From the NCBI GenBank assembly GCA_032433765.1, contig JAVIAB010000008.1, forward strand, positions 44,003,097-44,067,096: a stretch of 64,000 bases of DNA. Reading direction: 5' to 3'. Numbering within the stretch: position 1 is the stretch's first letter; every line of letters begins with the position of its first letter. Source of the stretch: Megaustenia siamemsis (taxonomy: Eukaryota > Mollusca > Gastropoda > Stylommatophora > Ariophantidae). Under the pieces are notes generated by a model. That model had not been told where the DNA came from. It saw only the letters and a program-made list of their open reading frames with translations, and ran no database searches. The position numbers and the translations under genes were made by a program. Below are positions 39,078 through 50,154 of the stretch, piece by piece.

Positions 39078-39188
39078 AGTTATTGAAGATTACATCCCAA
39101 GGGGAAGAACCAAACTAATAAACGATCTCCAACTAAAGTTGACCAACTTTCAAAGCAATTCTAAACTTTGCCAGAGAAACTTTGGTGC

Positions 39189-39196
<8 letters not shown>

Positions 39197-39283
<87 letters not shown>
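39197..39283. repeat. (CT)n(AT)n compound microsatellite
   Basis: About 20 CT units followed by about 22 AT units. Confidence 0.95.
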
Positions 39284-39287
<4 letters not shown>

Positions 39288-39777
39288 AAAAATGCAATTA
39301 TTAAGTTTTATTAACGCAAGTCCTGGCAAGCTCGTAATGAATGAAATTTAAAATAGGATCTCGTGTTAACAAATAAGATGATGTAGGTCGAAGATTTCAA
39401 ATTTCAATTTTGTAAAAAACTTAAAACATAATCCAACTTTTTAATTGTTTAAAATATCCATTTCCGACGATTCTTTTTATTTAGCATAGTTGCCCTATTT
39501 TAAAACCAACTGATATATTTGTTGCTGCTGCTTAATTACTGATCCGTCTTTATGGCGCATAGTTACTCCATGTCAAAAGCAGCATGTTTGTGACTGTATA
39601 TAAAGGACGTCGTGGAAATACAAGCCATTTTAGACTGCTGCCACTTCGAAGAAGGCATCAATTTGCTGGGTTAAAGCTAAGACAAGTAAGTATACCACGG
39701 TGGTAGAGACCATGAAGTGTTGCCTAGAGTAAGTGTAGTTATTTTATGCCGAACATATATTGTAAGCTTCAGAGTCA
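39284..39777. other. No gene recognised
   Basis: AT-rich sequence without identifiable gene or repeat. Confidence 0.5.
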
Positions 39778-40040
39778 ATGGAGCCGCGATAGCTTAGTGG
39801 TTAGTGAACTAGACTACAAAGGACAAGAGGTATTGTTCGATCCCAACCGACGGCTACCGGGTTCATCCATCCTTAAATGGCTACCGGAATTTTTTCTGGG
39901 AAAGTAAAGCGGCACGGGTGTAATACCGACAACATTACCCCAAACATCATGTGCTGAAGGTCTGTAAAATGATGGTCACTAACACCATATTCCCTATACG
40001 CCACTTGGCGTGTCGGGGGCTCTTGATTTTACTTTACTTT
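39778..40040 (+). mobile_element. tRNA-derived SINE, family 1
   Basis: Full structure: A box GCGATAGCTTAGTGG, B box TTCGATCCCAACCGACGG, the AAAGCGGCACGGGTGTAATACC core, and the CGCCACTTGGCGTGTCGGGG end, whose CGCCA...TGGCG words form a small hairpin. Confidence 0.9.
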
Positions 40041-40569
40041 AGAGTCAATGCAGGAGAAGGTCGACGCCTAGAAGTCATGACCCAGGCTGGCCCGCCTCTC
40101 TTAAAGTGTCAAGAAGTTAAAGGACAACAACACGTGCTCGACAGTCTTTTTCTGGTGATCAGATTGCCTTTTGCTGCGAAGCTCTGTATAGAGGGTTCCC
40201 TATTACTAAAAGATATGATTCCTTGTTGCCTATGAAATATCAGAAATATGCATTGCATTTATTAAGTGGGTACATTAAAATTGGTCTTATAGTTTTTGCG
40301 TTTTGCCTACCGAATTATCCACATCAACAATTCTCAAGAAGGGACGTTAAAATATAAGCGGATGGTAACAGATTTGAACTCGAGTGGTGCTAATCAATTT
40401 TATTTAAAATTCTGTAATTAATTAGTAACCACAATCTTAAAAAAGTGTAAATCAATTTACGCCAAGAATATACTATTCTGTAGATATAAACCTGACCAGT
40501 AGATATAATATTTAGATTTGCAACTTAAAAGGGCGTCTCTTCCAGCATATAATATACGAGCGTACACAT

Positions 40570-40832
40570 TGACAGCTAAGAAGAGTAATTAAAACGTTCT
40601 AAAAGAGGCCAAAGCAAAAAGAGAGCTAATATCCAATGTTAAGAATAAACAATCATCATTTTTGGACATGCAATGAGAAGGGAACAGCTGGAATAGCAAA
40701 GAGAAAAGATACCAGACAGCTTAAGAGAATGGCTTGGCAGAAGGTCGACAACAGAAATGATAAATAACTATCGAGATCAAAATTTGTGGACAGGCATGAT
40801 CACCTAAACCAGCAGACGTAATACGTGGCGGT
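40570..40832 (+). mobile_element. LINE family A 3' scrap
   Basis: GACAGCTAAGAAGAGTAATTAAAACG onward matches the 3' part of the LINE at 38725-39015, with deletions. It lies inside duplication copy 2 only. Confidence 0.7.
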
Positions 40833-41057
40833 ATATATATATATATATATATATTGTATACGTCTGTTAATTAATATATTAATATTATATTTGTATAGTT
40901 ATTTGTTTTCTACAGCATCTTAATATCAAATATTACGGACATCATTATTAAGTCTTCTTGGGCTTTATTGTTTGTTTAGATTAATGCTTCCCGTATGTAT
41001 ATCTAATCTTAAAGTATACCCTCAATATATTTATCCCCTAATTCATTTCAAAACGTT

Positions 41058-42416
41058 TTACACATTTTCAGGAAAGTAAATAACAGTATTACCCCGTGCA
41101 ATTTTAATAAAAAAGTTTGTGTACTTAACCATTACCAGTGGATTCAGTTTCTGGTAAAGTTTATGCAGAATCAGACTAATAGCGGACTGGTCATACCGAT
41201 GACACAAGCCGTAGACAAGAGGGCCTTTTCCTTTGTAATATTTGTCAGCTGCAGCAAAACTAGGACTACAACGAATTTTGGATTGATTTTTCAGACACAT
41301 ACAGTCATTGTTAAGTGCACAAGCTACCCACGGTTCGAGAATGGCTCTGTCTACAAAATATTCTCGGTGGTAGACTCCAAACGTAGCCCATGCTTGACCC
41401 AGCGTGAGATAAGCACAAGGTTCGTCCCCAAAGAAGTGGTACATGCTTCGATCAGTTCTGAAAGTGGAATCATCATCAGAGCCACGAATCTGAACACCTC
41501 GTTCTCGTGTTGCTTGAATAAGTTTAGTGAGATTCGTGGAAGAGTTGTGGAACCTGACGGAAGCGTCCATCCAGAAGACGATGTTTGCTTTCTGTAGATG
41601 AGCTTTTATCAGAACTGGCTTCCAGATATAGCATTTGAGTGACTTCATAATTTGTGGAAATTTATCGAAAGGGAAATCCTTCACTTGACATTTACAATAT
41701 TTGACCATCAATGACCTCTCGCGCTCTGTCAGGCCAAGATTATAAAATATGAGAGTGAAGTTCTTGAGGTAAGGGTAGACGTTCTCGTGGAGGTTCTTGA
41801 GCAAAGCTTGGGACTCAAAGAAATGATTGGATGACGTGGCTGTTAGAAGAATTATATCGTAATTACCTATGACCTCGTCAGCCATTTTACGTAGGATCTC
41901 ATGCTCCTCAGGCGACATTTGAAGCCTTCGAGGTACAACAAGTTGTTCAACTCTTGTGGCCAGGTTTTCTGGCAGTTCTTTCTGAAGACATTTGTTGTTG
42001 TCGCAGCTGTTGGCAATCTTGAAGTTGCTCTCACAAGTTGGCTTAAACGTAAATGTATTTTCTGTCAGGTTGATTGACTTTAACTTCTTGCCAAGAATAT
42101 CCGCAAGTAGCTGAACTTGCATTGAACCATCAATGCCGGAACTGTCCTTGCTTATAACTTTTTCAGGAAGAACCCTACTTTTGCTGAAGTTCTTTTCTAT
42201 GTCTTTGTGATCATCTGTGTTATTATTCATTTGATTTGTTGTTGACGTGTTTCTTCCTTCACTTCCACCGACGAACATCCAAGTAGATAACTTGGTGTCT
42301 TGGAAAATGTACAGGAATATTATCGTCAGTAAACAAGAACCTAATATTAGGTAAGGTAAAAGTAATTTGGCTGAACATACACATTTCATGGTCGACTTTT
42401 TGAAAGTCCAAAACAT
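41058..42416 (-). CDS. Type II membrane glycosyltransferase-like protein, copy 2, 452 aa
   Basis: Start chosen at the first ATG in frame (42416, MFWTFKKSTMKC); the frame is open further up to a TTG at 42467 but has no ATG there. Anchor about residues 14-34 (LLLPYLILGSCLLTIIFLYIF), stem, and luminal domain with VFWMDASVRF, AYLTLGQAWATFGVYHREYF, EPWVACALNNDCMC and CHRYDQSAIS, all as in copy 1. Intact and intronless. Transfer of a sugar in the Golgi is the likely role by analogy; donor and acceptor are unknown. Confidence 0.7.
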   Translation of the reverse strand: MFWTFKKSTMKCVCSAKLLLPYLILGSCLLTIIFLYIFQDTKLSTWMFVGGSEGRNTSTTNQMNNNTDDHKDIEKNFSKSRVLPEKVISKDSSGIDGSMQVQLLADILGKKLKSINLTENTFTFKPTCESNFKIANSCDNNKCLQKELPENLATRVEQLVVPRRLQMSPEEHEILRKMADEVIGNYDIILLTATSSNHFFESQALLKNLHENVYPYLKNFTLIFYNLGLTERERSLMVKYCKCQVKDFPFDKFPQIMKSLKCYIWKPVLIKAHLQKANIVFWMDASVRFHNSSTNLTKLIQATRERGVQIRGSDDDSTFRTDRSMYHFFGDEPCAYLTLGQAWATFGVYHREYFVDRAILEPWVACALNNDCMCLKNQSKIRCSPSFAAADKYYKGKGPLVYGLCHRYDQSAISLILHKLYQKLNPLVMVKYTNFFIKIARGNTVIYFPENV

Positions 42417-43217
42417 TTCTAGATAAATATTCTTCTTTTCAGTGTTAGACTGAACTTTTTTGTTCAATAATTATATATATATTTTTTTAATTATAGTAAC
42501 CATCTGTCCACTTTTATCATCATCTTTCAGGATCTGTGAAGACAAAAATGTACTGTCAGTAATAAAATAATTTGATACACAATATAGCCAAGAATGGATT
42601 CTAACATACGTAGATAACCACAGAAAAATTATAGCAAATATTCTTTCAGATTAATTCTTCCTGCAATTTAAGTGTAAACGTAATTTGATTCACATATAAG
42701 CTTGTATTTCCATGCAGCTTTATACTTGTGCGGTTTGCTGAGTTATTTACGTTTTTTTAAAAATCGATATTGACAGCAATAAAAAGTTAACTGACTTTTA
42801 ATTAAGAACAAATTTATCACAACTGCTCCATATAAGTCAACACGCACTAATTATTGATGAAAGCCATAGTTGCACTTTAATTGCAGTACCAACAGTACAT
42901 TGGTGGTACTATAGACGTTCTTTTCAATTAATGTCTCGCATAAGATTGTTATACTTGTAGAAGACAACGATCTGGAAATGCCATTATCTAGCGTTCAACA
43001 ATTCATGTTACAAAATGTGGGGAACAAATGGTGGGGTGTAACATACACAACTATAAAGAATTGTGACAACGTTACAAAAAATGACAATATAAAATATTTG
43101 ACGTTTAGGCAGACACGTGGCCTTCTTCAGAAAACAGGGACATCACAAACAACGAAATGAAGATATACTCTACTACATGTTCTGGAGTAATTAAAATTAA
43201 TTCTACAAAGAATGGAG

Positions 43218-43376
<159 letters not shown>

Positions 43377-43944
43377 AAACAAATGTAAAAATGTTTGCAA
43401 AAAGGCTTAGCTGAATCTCCTAACGGAACGTCGAACCTTCCAGAATTCTGTCAGGAAGTGGGATGCAGTTGAGGGATCGGAACTTTGTCAGAGTGTACGT
43501 TACACTCCACCACCTGTTTGCTGCTACCAGTTTTACCGCAGCAATGCATTTCTGTGCTTGTTCCCCTTACAAATTGTTGAATAATGGTTTCACAACCTGT
43601 CTATGTTAGCATGATATTTGTATACACTGTACTGCAAAATGGGCATGTGCATACGTCTCTGTTCGAAAAAAAAAATATGTGATTAAATAACACTTTGTGC
43701 ATTATCAATCTTGTTAATCTTACTATTAACGTGAAACAGATTCTTGGAAGAATTTATGAATTATAAGTTTATGCAGAAGTAATCATATTTTAATTAGTAA
43801 TTTCAAACAGTTTGTATTACTTGCATTTGCTGAAGCTGAATTTGGACTCTGGATTGAGCACTTTAACATTCAGACTGACGTAAATGCTTGCATGACAATC
43901 TTATCTTCCCTTGAAAAAACACTTTCCAAGTTCTCTGTTAGTAC

Positions 43945-44905
43945 CAAGCGTTAGATGTTGGCTGTGATCTTTATTAGTTACAAACAGTGGATGTTGACTA
44001 TGATCTTTATTAGTTACAAACAGTGGATGTTGACTGGGATCTTTATTAGTACCAAGCGTTGGATGTTGGCTGTGATCTTTATTAGTACCAATCATTGGAC
44101 GTTGACTGGGATCTTTATTAGTTACAAACAGTGGATGTTGACTGTGATCTTTATAAGTACCAAGCATTGGATGTTGACTGTGATCTTTATTAGTACCAAA
44201 CATTGGACGTTGACTGGGATCTTTATTAGTACCAAACATTGGACGTTGACTGGGATCTTTATTAGTACCAAACATTGGACGTTGATTGGGATCTTTATTA
44301 GTACCAAACATTGTACGTTGACTGGGATCTTTATTAGTTACAAACAGTGAATGTTGACTGGGATCTTTATTAGTACCAAGCGTTGGATGTTGGCTGTGAT
44401 CTTCGTTAGTACCAAACATTGGATGTTGACTGTAATCTTTATTAGTACCAAGCGTTGGATGTTGACTGTAATCTTTATTAGTACCAAGCGTTGGATGTTG
44501 ACTGGGATCTTTATTAGTACCAAACATTGGATGTTGACTGGGATCTTTATTAGTACCAAACATTGGATGTTGACTGGGATCTTTATTAGTACCAAACAGT
44601 GGATGTTGACTGGGATCTTTATTAGTACCAACCATTGGATGTTGGCTGGGATCTTTATTAGTACCAAACATTGGATGTTGACTGGGATCTTTATTAGTAC
44701 CAAACAGTGGATGTTGACTGGGATCTTTATTAGTACCAAGCGTTGGATGTTGACTGGAATCTTTATTAGTACCAAGCGTTGGATGTTGACTGGGATCTTT
44801 ATTAGTACCAAACATTTGATGTTGACTGGAATCTTTATTAGTACCAAACATTGAATGTTGACTGGGATCTTTATTAGTACCAAACATTGGATGTTGACTG
44901 GGATA
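43945..44905. repeat. 36-bp minisatellite, about 27 units
   Basis: Units of 36 bp, for example CAAACATTGGATGTTGACTG + GGATCTTTATTAGTAC, with several variant types (GGATC/TGATC, AAGCGTTGG/AAACATTGG). Since 36 is divisible by three, frames on both strands stay open for hundreds of codons. The paralogous site at 24365-24508 has about 4 units. Confidence 0.95.
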
Positions 44906-44934
44906 GTTGCGACATTTTCTTTCCTTTACATATC

Positions 44935-45880
44935 ATCATCATCGTCATCGTCATCATCAAATACCGTGCCTGCTGGCGTAGGTGATCATGTCTCTCCACA
45001 ACTTTCGATCTCGAACATTATTTATCATTTCCGTTGTTGACCTTCTGCCTAGCCATTCTCTTAAGCTGTCTGGTATTTTTCCACTTAGCTTCTCTCTATC
45101 TCTTCGTCCCTCAATTTTCCTAGTTGTTACAATATATTCCAGCTATTCTCTTCTCATTACATGGTAAAAAAAAAAAAAAATTATTGTTTTTTCATAATAT
45201 TGGAAATTAGCTCTCTTTTTGCTTTGACCTCTTTCAGAACATTTTCATTACTCTTCTAAGCTGTCTATGGTATTCGCAACATTCTTCTGTATAACAACAT
45301 TTCTACAGCCTTCAGCGATTTTCTTGTCTGTTGTCCTATTGTCCATGATTCACATCCATATGTTACGACTGGCTCAACATAACATTTAAGAACTCTTTTT
45401 CTTGCTTCTTTGTCAAAATTAGATTGCACAGTATCTTCCTCAAACTCTGCATCACACAACTGTTGCACATCTACCATCTGAGGTTAAAAATGTTTCTAGA
45501 TATTTAAATTCATTTGCCAGTTTCAATATTGTTCCACTTGTCTTTATTGTGCACTGTGGTGATGACTTTTTCTTTGTTGTTATCATTACTTCTTTTTTTT
45601 TTTTTTTGCTATTAAGGCTGATTCCTTTATTTTTGCCTTCTTTCACTATAATGTCTAACATTTCTTGTAACTCCTTTTAACTCTTGGCGATTAAGACTGT
45701 ATCAGCAGCGTACCTTAGATTATTTATATTATGACCTCCAATTGTTATTCCAGGCATGCCTCTTATGGATCTTAAAATAATCTCACTATACATAATAAAC
45801 AAATCTGGTGACAGCACACAGCCTTGCCTAACACCCTGTTTTATTTGTTGAAACATTCCCAATTGGTTTCCTATTCACAT
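44935..45880 (-). mobile_element. LINE family A, 3' part
   Basis: Minus strand: FQQIKQGVRQGCVLSP and NNLRYAADT (45840-45680), then LANEFKYLETFLTSDGRC, TYGCESWTIGQQTRKSL, and the end ACGCCAGCAGGCACGGTATTTGATG with a (GAT)n-type tail at 44935-44960. Several frameshifts and an A-run. Confidence 0.85.
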
Positions 45881-46239
45881 ATATCTCCTGTAAATAAGCG
45901 TCAACAAACTTTACCTGTTTAAAAAACAAAAAGGATAATATTACTTTACGCTATACTGTCGTCCCTTTTCTTTTTTTCTATTATGTAATCAGTTTCACTG
46001 CAGTCGGGGCATCCCCATGTCCGCTCCACCGACCGTTCCAGAATTCTCGAAGCGTATACAGTCTGATTGTTTCAGTAAGATGTTAATTATAGATACATCT
46101 GTTTTTCCCCACTAAGCATTCCGGATCGACAAGATACCTTTTCCAACTTTAGTCTCTTCAGTCTCTCAATATATACATCATTGTTCCATCCATTCTCCTC
46201 TTCTTCTCATAAGGAATGAAGAACAAACGATGTCCTCCT
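45881..46239. other. No gene recognised
   Basis: Nothing identified. Confidence 0.5.
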
Positions 46240-46950
46240 TGTGCATAGTACAGCCGCACGCAGTGCCAGAGCTGCCAGCGAGCTTGTCGACTAATTCATT
46301 GCCGTGAACATCAGCCTGCCCTGGACAGTACAACCAGGTTTACGTGCTCACTCCAACGTCAACCAAGGTCTGCATCCACTTTTGCCGCAGACACTGTCTG
46401 TCAATCTTCTGTAACATACTTTGTGAGTCAGTTACCAAGACTGCGTGTTCCACATTCGGTGTAACCAACCTCGCTGCCGCTCCTGCTTCAATCTCCATTC
46501 TCATGCTGGACACCGTAATGCTATACCTGCCAGATTCTCTAGTCACTTCTCTGACATGTGTGTGTGTGTGTGTTTTTTTTTTGTCTCATCTCCGCCGTTT
46601 CTTCTATCCAATCCTTGACAGCCATAATGTCATCAGATCATATACTCTCCTGATGGACTCCTCCACCTCAGCCATCCAGGATTTTCCACGCTCAAGACGC
46701 CTGTCCATTATCACACGCAATTCTAAATGCAATGGATGATTTATGTTCCTTACCACGTACAAATAAGTCCGGACCTGAGCAGATCTATGTCGCACTCTAA
46801 AGCTCGGTAAATCAAGTAAGTACCTCATTGAACGTATAGATGTACCTCTGGTACAGAACTGCCAGTAGGTCCTCATTCCGAACCCTTTGCTACTTTGTGA
46901 TCTGAGTCGACGAGAGAATGAACATACCCAAACCATAATCCAGTACCGAG
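46240..46950 (-). mobile_element. LINE fragment with RNase H domain (family D)
   Basis: Frames 46936-46604 and 46546-46340 on the minus strand contain a reverse-transcriptase C-terminal region (LELRVIMDRRLERGKSW) and then an RNase H part (AVLVTDSQSMLQKIDRQ, where the TDSQS Asp is a catalytic-type residue). The continuation of such a domain is seen at 59281-59736. Confidence 0.7.
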
Positions 46951-46960
46951 AGCACCACAG

Positions 46961-47230
46961 CCTGCAAGAACGAGAATAGTAACGATTGCTGGAGGTTCGT
47001 CACGGCCTGCAAGAACGAGAATAGTAACGATTGCTGGAGGTTCGTCACAGCCTGCATGAACGAGAATAGTAACAATTGCTGGAGGTTCGTCACAGCCTGC
47101 ATGAACGAGAATAGTAACGATTGCTGGAGGTTCGTCACAGCCTGCAAGAACGAGAATAGTAACGATTGCTGGAGGTTCGTCACAGCCTGCAAGAACGAGA
47201 ATAGTAACGATTGCTGGAGGTTCGTCACGG
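46961..47230. repeat. 45-bp tandem repeat, 6 units
   Basis: Units start CCTGCA(A/T)GAACGAGAATAG and end GTTCGTCAC(A/G)G. Length divisible by three, hence open frames on both strands. Confidence 0.95.
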
Positions 47231-47299
47231 CTATGATCTTGATCGCGCTGACACCTCTCCTTGCCGTTTGAGTGATATTGCTTACTTGTTTATTGAAAG

Positions 47300-47710
47300 A
47301 AAGGGACCTTCGTCATACGATATCATCATTCATTGTGAGCAATCTGAATATAGAAACACTATCCGGATGAAACACACAGCTCACGGCGTGCACAGAGCAC
47401 TACTAGTAGATCAGGACAGCAAGCCGGACCTGGAATATGAGGAAGCTGCAATAAAGAACACTTTTCAGACAGTGCCTCAAAGGCTACCTGTCGCCCATCC
47501 GCCATATTGACCGAAGTCCCTTACGACTTACGCCTTATGTCTTTTGATGTGTTCTATGTTTGCTACGATGGGGACTGCAACTGCACTTCTTTGTTTGGAT
47601 ATTCGATGAGGTGTTAATTCGGATGATTCCACTGGCACGGTCGGTTGAGCAATTACGGATTTTCATTCGTTTGCAGTGACACCGGGGCCTTCGATTAAAC
47701 ATAACCATAA
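47300..47710. repeat. Dispersed repeat family X, copy 1 (rearranged)
   Basis: Its second part (ATGGGGACTGCA..., GGATGATTCCACTGGCACGG, CAGTGACACCGGGGCCTTC) matches 56845-56990 and 58025-58145 in the same direction; its first part (CACAGCTCACGGCGTGCACAG) matches 57850-57960 in the opposite direction. Possibly an RNase H-type LINE leader or other element; not identified. Confidence 0.6.
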
Positions 47711-48214
47711 GGTACCTGTCAAAAGCTATTCCGAAATACTTAATAGTCAGACTCCCCACAATGGTTGCACCATTGTCGCCCCATAACATTTAACCCATTC
47801 TTATTTGTTTACTGTTCATCCACTATTCACTTCACTATATAGGGATCGGCTCTATGCAAATGGAGAACTCTTTATTTTTCTTCTGTCGACAAAGACAAGT
47901 TGCACAGACTGTTTTTCATTTTTTTTTAAAAAGCTGTATTTTGGACTATTCTGCATTCATACACGGAAATGCAACTTCCATGACATGTCATTATCATGCA
48001 AATTTATATAAATTGATTGATTCAAAGTTGTTTTATTTCATGAGTCAATTGGGAGAATAATTTTCCTTAGAAATCACCATTACTTTTATTTTTTTGGTCT
48101 TTAGTCTAAGTTTGTTTCTCTCGATTTCTTTCGCTGTCTCAATCATCTATCACATCAACAATTGATTGTAGGTTTTGTTGTTGCTGTAAAGACAGTTTCA
48201 TTTCACATCTAGTG
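47711..48214. other. No gene recognised
   Basis: Only short spurious frames. Confidence 0.5.
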
Positions 48215-48299
48215 TTGTTAACACAAAGTCTATCAACTCATATCCCTGACATAATTTCTGTGGATCTCAGCAATAGCCTCACGATTCGAATTGAAAGGA

Positions 48300-48410
48300 T
48301 CAGGAGACAGACAGACAGACAGACAGACACACACACACACACACCGCACAACGCACGCACGCACGCACACACACACGTATCTATATATATATATACACAC
48401 TGAAAATAGT
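48300..48410. repeat. (ACAG)n, (CA)n, (CACG)n and (TA)n microsatellites
   Basis: A cluster of short simple repeats. Confidence 0.9.
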
Positions 48411-48858
48411 GTAACGATCGAATGTAGAAGTACACAAAAAGGGGGGGGGTGGTAAGGAAGAAGGATGAAAAATAATTGTCCATATGAGAGAGATATGTTG
48501 ATCCCATGTGGGGTGAAGTAGCCCATTCGAACAATTAAACTATTCTCCAAATCTAAACGGCTGCGGCTATCAGAAGAGCATGACATTAAATCAGTAATGT
48601 GGACGTCATTGTTTAAATCGACACAGAATAGATGTACATGTGTGGTAGAGGGTATACACTTGTGGAAATATGTGTGTATTCACTCGTTTGTAGCAAGGGC
48701 ACATCTCTCTGTCTTACGATATTCTTTGTTTGTGGTGAGGCGTACCCTGTCTACTGCTATGGGGATGTCACGTTGCGGTGTCTGCCATCTGCACATGAAC
48801 TCTCCTTTCACTCCTACACCCATAACCAAACTGATATCACCCGGAATCATCATCATCA

Positions 48859-49270
48859 TCATTGAGTATTGTCTCCGCATCGAAGGTTGGTTACCATGGA
48901 GCGCCATTCCACTCTGTCTCTTGCTTTGATGGTGCAGATTGTCATAGGTTGACTTTTCCATCTTTTGATGTTACTGGTCCATGTTATTCTTAGTCTGCCT
49001 CTTTTACTTTGTGTTTTCCCTTCCAATATTACTTTTATTAGACTGTTGTGTGTTTTAACATGCCTCCAAAATTTAATTTGTCTTGTTCTAAGTGTATTTA
49101 GTAGTTCTCTTTTCATTTTTATTTGTTTTAAAACTTCATTGTTTGTTTTCTTTTCTTTCAATCCAGTTCTACCCATTCTTCTATAGATCCACATTTCAAA
49201 GGCTTCAATTTGTTGTTCAGTTTTCTGGTCTAACCGGAATAAACTATCTGTATTTTCAACCTTCGCCACC
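48859..49270 (-). mobile_element. LINE family E, 3' end
   Basis: The minus strand encodes LDQKTEQQIEAFEMWIYRRM and then GRLRITWTSNIKRW...EWRSMVTNLRCGD, followed by an (ATG)n tail. The same family is at 50155-51275. Confidence 0.85.
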
Positions 49271-49560
49271 CCCCCCCCACCACCATTTTTTTAAGCCTTT
49301 GTCTCCTCCACAGTCCATAGGCAGGTTACCTTTAGGGCCCTAACCCTTCTGGTCACCTCCTTTTTTTGGCTCTCGACCTGTGGTCTTTTATCAATTCTCG
49401 TCCAGCATTCGCTCAATGAATACCCAGGACTCCCACAAATAGTACAGTTTTTTGTAAATATTATTTTTCTTCATTATCTTTACCAGTTTCAGATACTTCC
49501 TATAATGAAGTTAGATTGTATATCCCTTGTGTGGCCGTTTGCGTCTGTTGTGGTTGTTTT
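49271..49560. other. No gene recognised
   Basis: C-rich run at about 49269-49285; otherwise nothing identified. Confidence 0.4.
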
Positions 49561-49591
49561 CTGAGGATGGCCGCATGTAGGCCAAAATGTC
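49561..49591 (+). ncRNA. Hammerhead-like motif, plus strand (weak)
   Basis: CTGAGGATGGCC, a 7-base loop and GGCCAAAA give the order CUGA-GA, stem II, (G)AAA seen in hammerhead ribozymes, but the GAAA is changed to AAAA. Related minus-strand copies are at 49788-49822 and 43106-43140. Confidence 0.25.
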
Positions 49592-49787
49592 AATAGTTTT
49601 GTATTGTTTTCCTATTTAAAGATATCACCATACACTGTGTTGGACTGGCTCCCCGTAACAGTTCAAACTGAATGGTTATTGGTACAGCCCCTCGATATAC
49701 AAGGAGCCAGTAGTGGGGTGTAACACACACTCATTCAAGCTATGGTGGCAGCTTTACAAAAAAGGAACACAACAAAATACTGACGTT

Positions 49788-49822
49788 TCGGCCTACATCC
49801 GGCCTTCTTCAGAAAACGAGGA
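49788..49822 (-). ncRNA. Hammerhead-like core motif, minus strand
   Basis: The minus strand reads CTGAAGAAGGCCGGATGTAG + GCCGAAACGTCAG. CUGAAGA, a GGCC/GGCC stem II and GAAAC match the hammerhead core. Stem III and the cleavage-site strand were not found nearby, so self-cleavage is doubtful. Diverged copies lie in both segmental duplications (23585-23625, 43106-43140). Confidence 0.3.
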
Positions 49823-49875
49823 CAACGACAACAAACGGTGAGGTACATGTATATATTGCTACATCTAGGATAAGG

Positions 49876-50130
49876 GGAGCTGCGATAGCTCAGTGGTTAG
49901 TGAACTGGACTACAAAGGACAAGAGGTGGGGTTCGATCCCAACCGGCGGCTTTCGGGTTCACTCAGCCTTAAATGGGTACCGTGATTTTTTTCTGGGAAA
50001 GTAAAGCGACACGGGCGTACTATCGACCACATTTCCATAAAAATCATGTGCTGGAGGTCTGTAAAATTTATGGTCACTAACACCATATTCCTAATACGAC
50101 ACTAGGCGTGACACTAGACACTCTTTACTT
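49876..50130 (+). mobile_element. tRNA-derived SINE, family 1
   Basis: Complete: GCTGCGATAGCTCAGTGG head, GGTTCGATCCCAACCGGCGG B box, the core and a CGACACTAGGCGTGAC end. Confidence 0.9.
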
Positions 50131-50154
50131 TTTTTTTTACATATAGGATAATTA

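Larger units (their letters stand above)
34651..39078 (+). mobile_element. LINE (family A), near full length, interrupted at 36465-37941
   Basis: Endonuclease frames at 34656-34982 (KIGTWNVRTLMQKGKLE) and 35131-35748 (TRPGADCNSDHVPVVGK); reverse transcriptase at 36026-36466 (KAPGPDNITKEE, DEQCGFV), resuming after the insert at 37951 with AYTKAFDK-like, NNLRYADDT and ending RVSRTAKKSNEDVL at about 38760. The 3' end CGCCAGTAGGCCCGGTACTTGATG runs into a (GAT)n tail at 39019-39078. Several frameshifts. Confidence 0.88.

Noticed and set aside
43901..44887. 328-codon frame of 12-residue repeats
   Set aside because: A minisatellite with a 36-bp unit keeps frames open on both strands; no flanking gene structure or start context supports a protein.
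49788..49822. Confirmed self-cleaving hammerhead ribozyme
   Set aside because: Core words are present, but a matching stem III and cleavage-site strand were not found.
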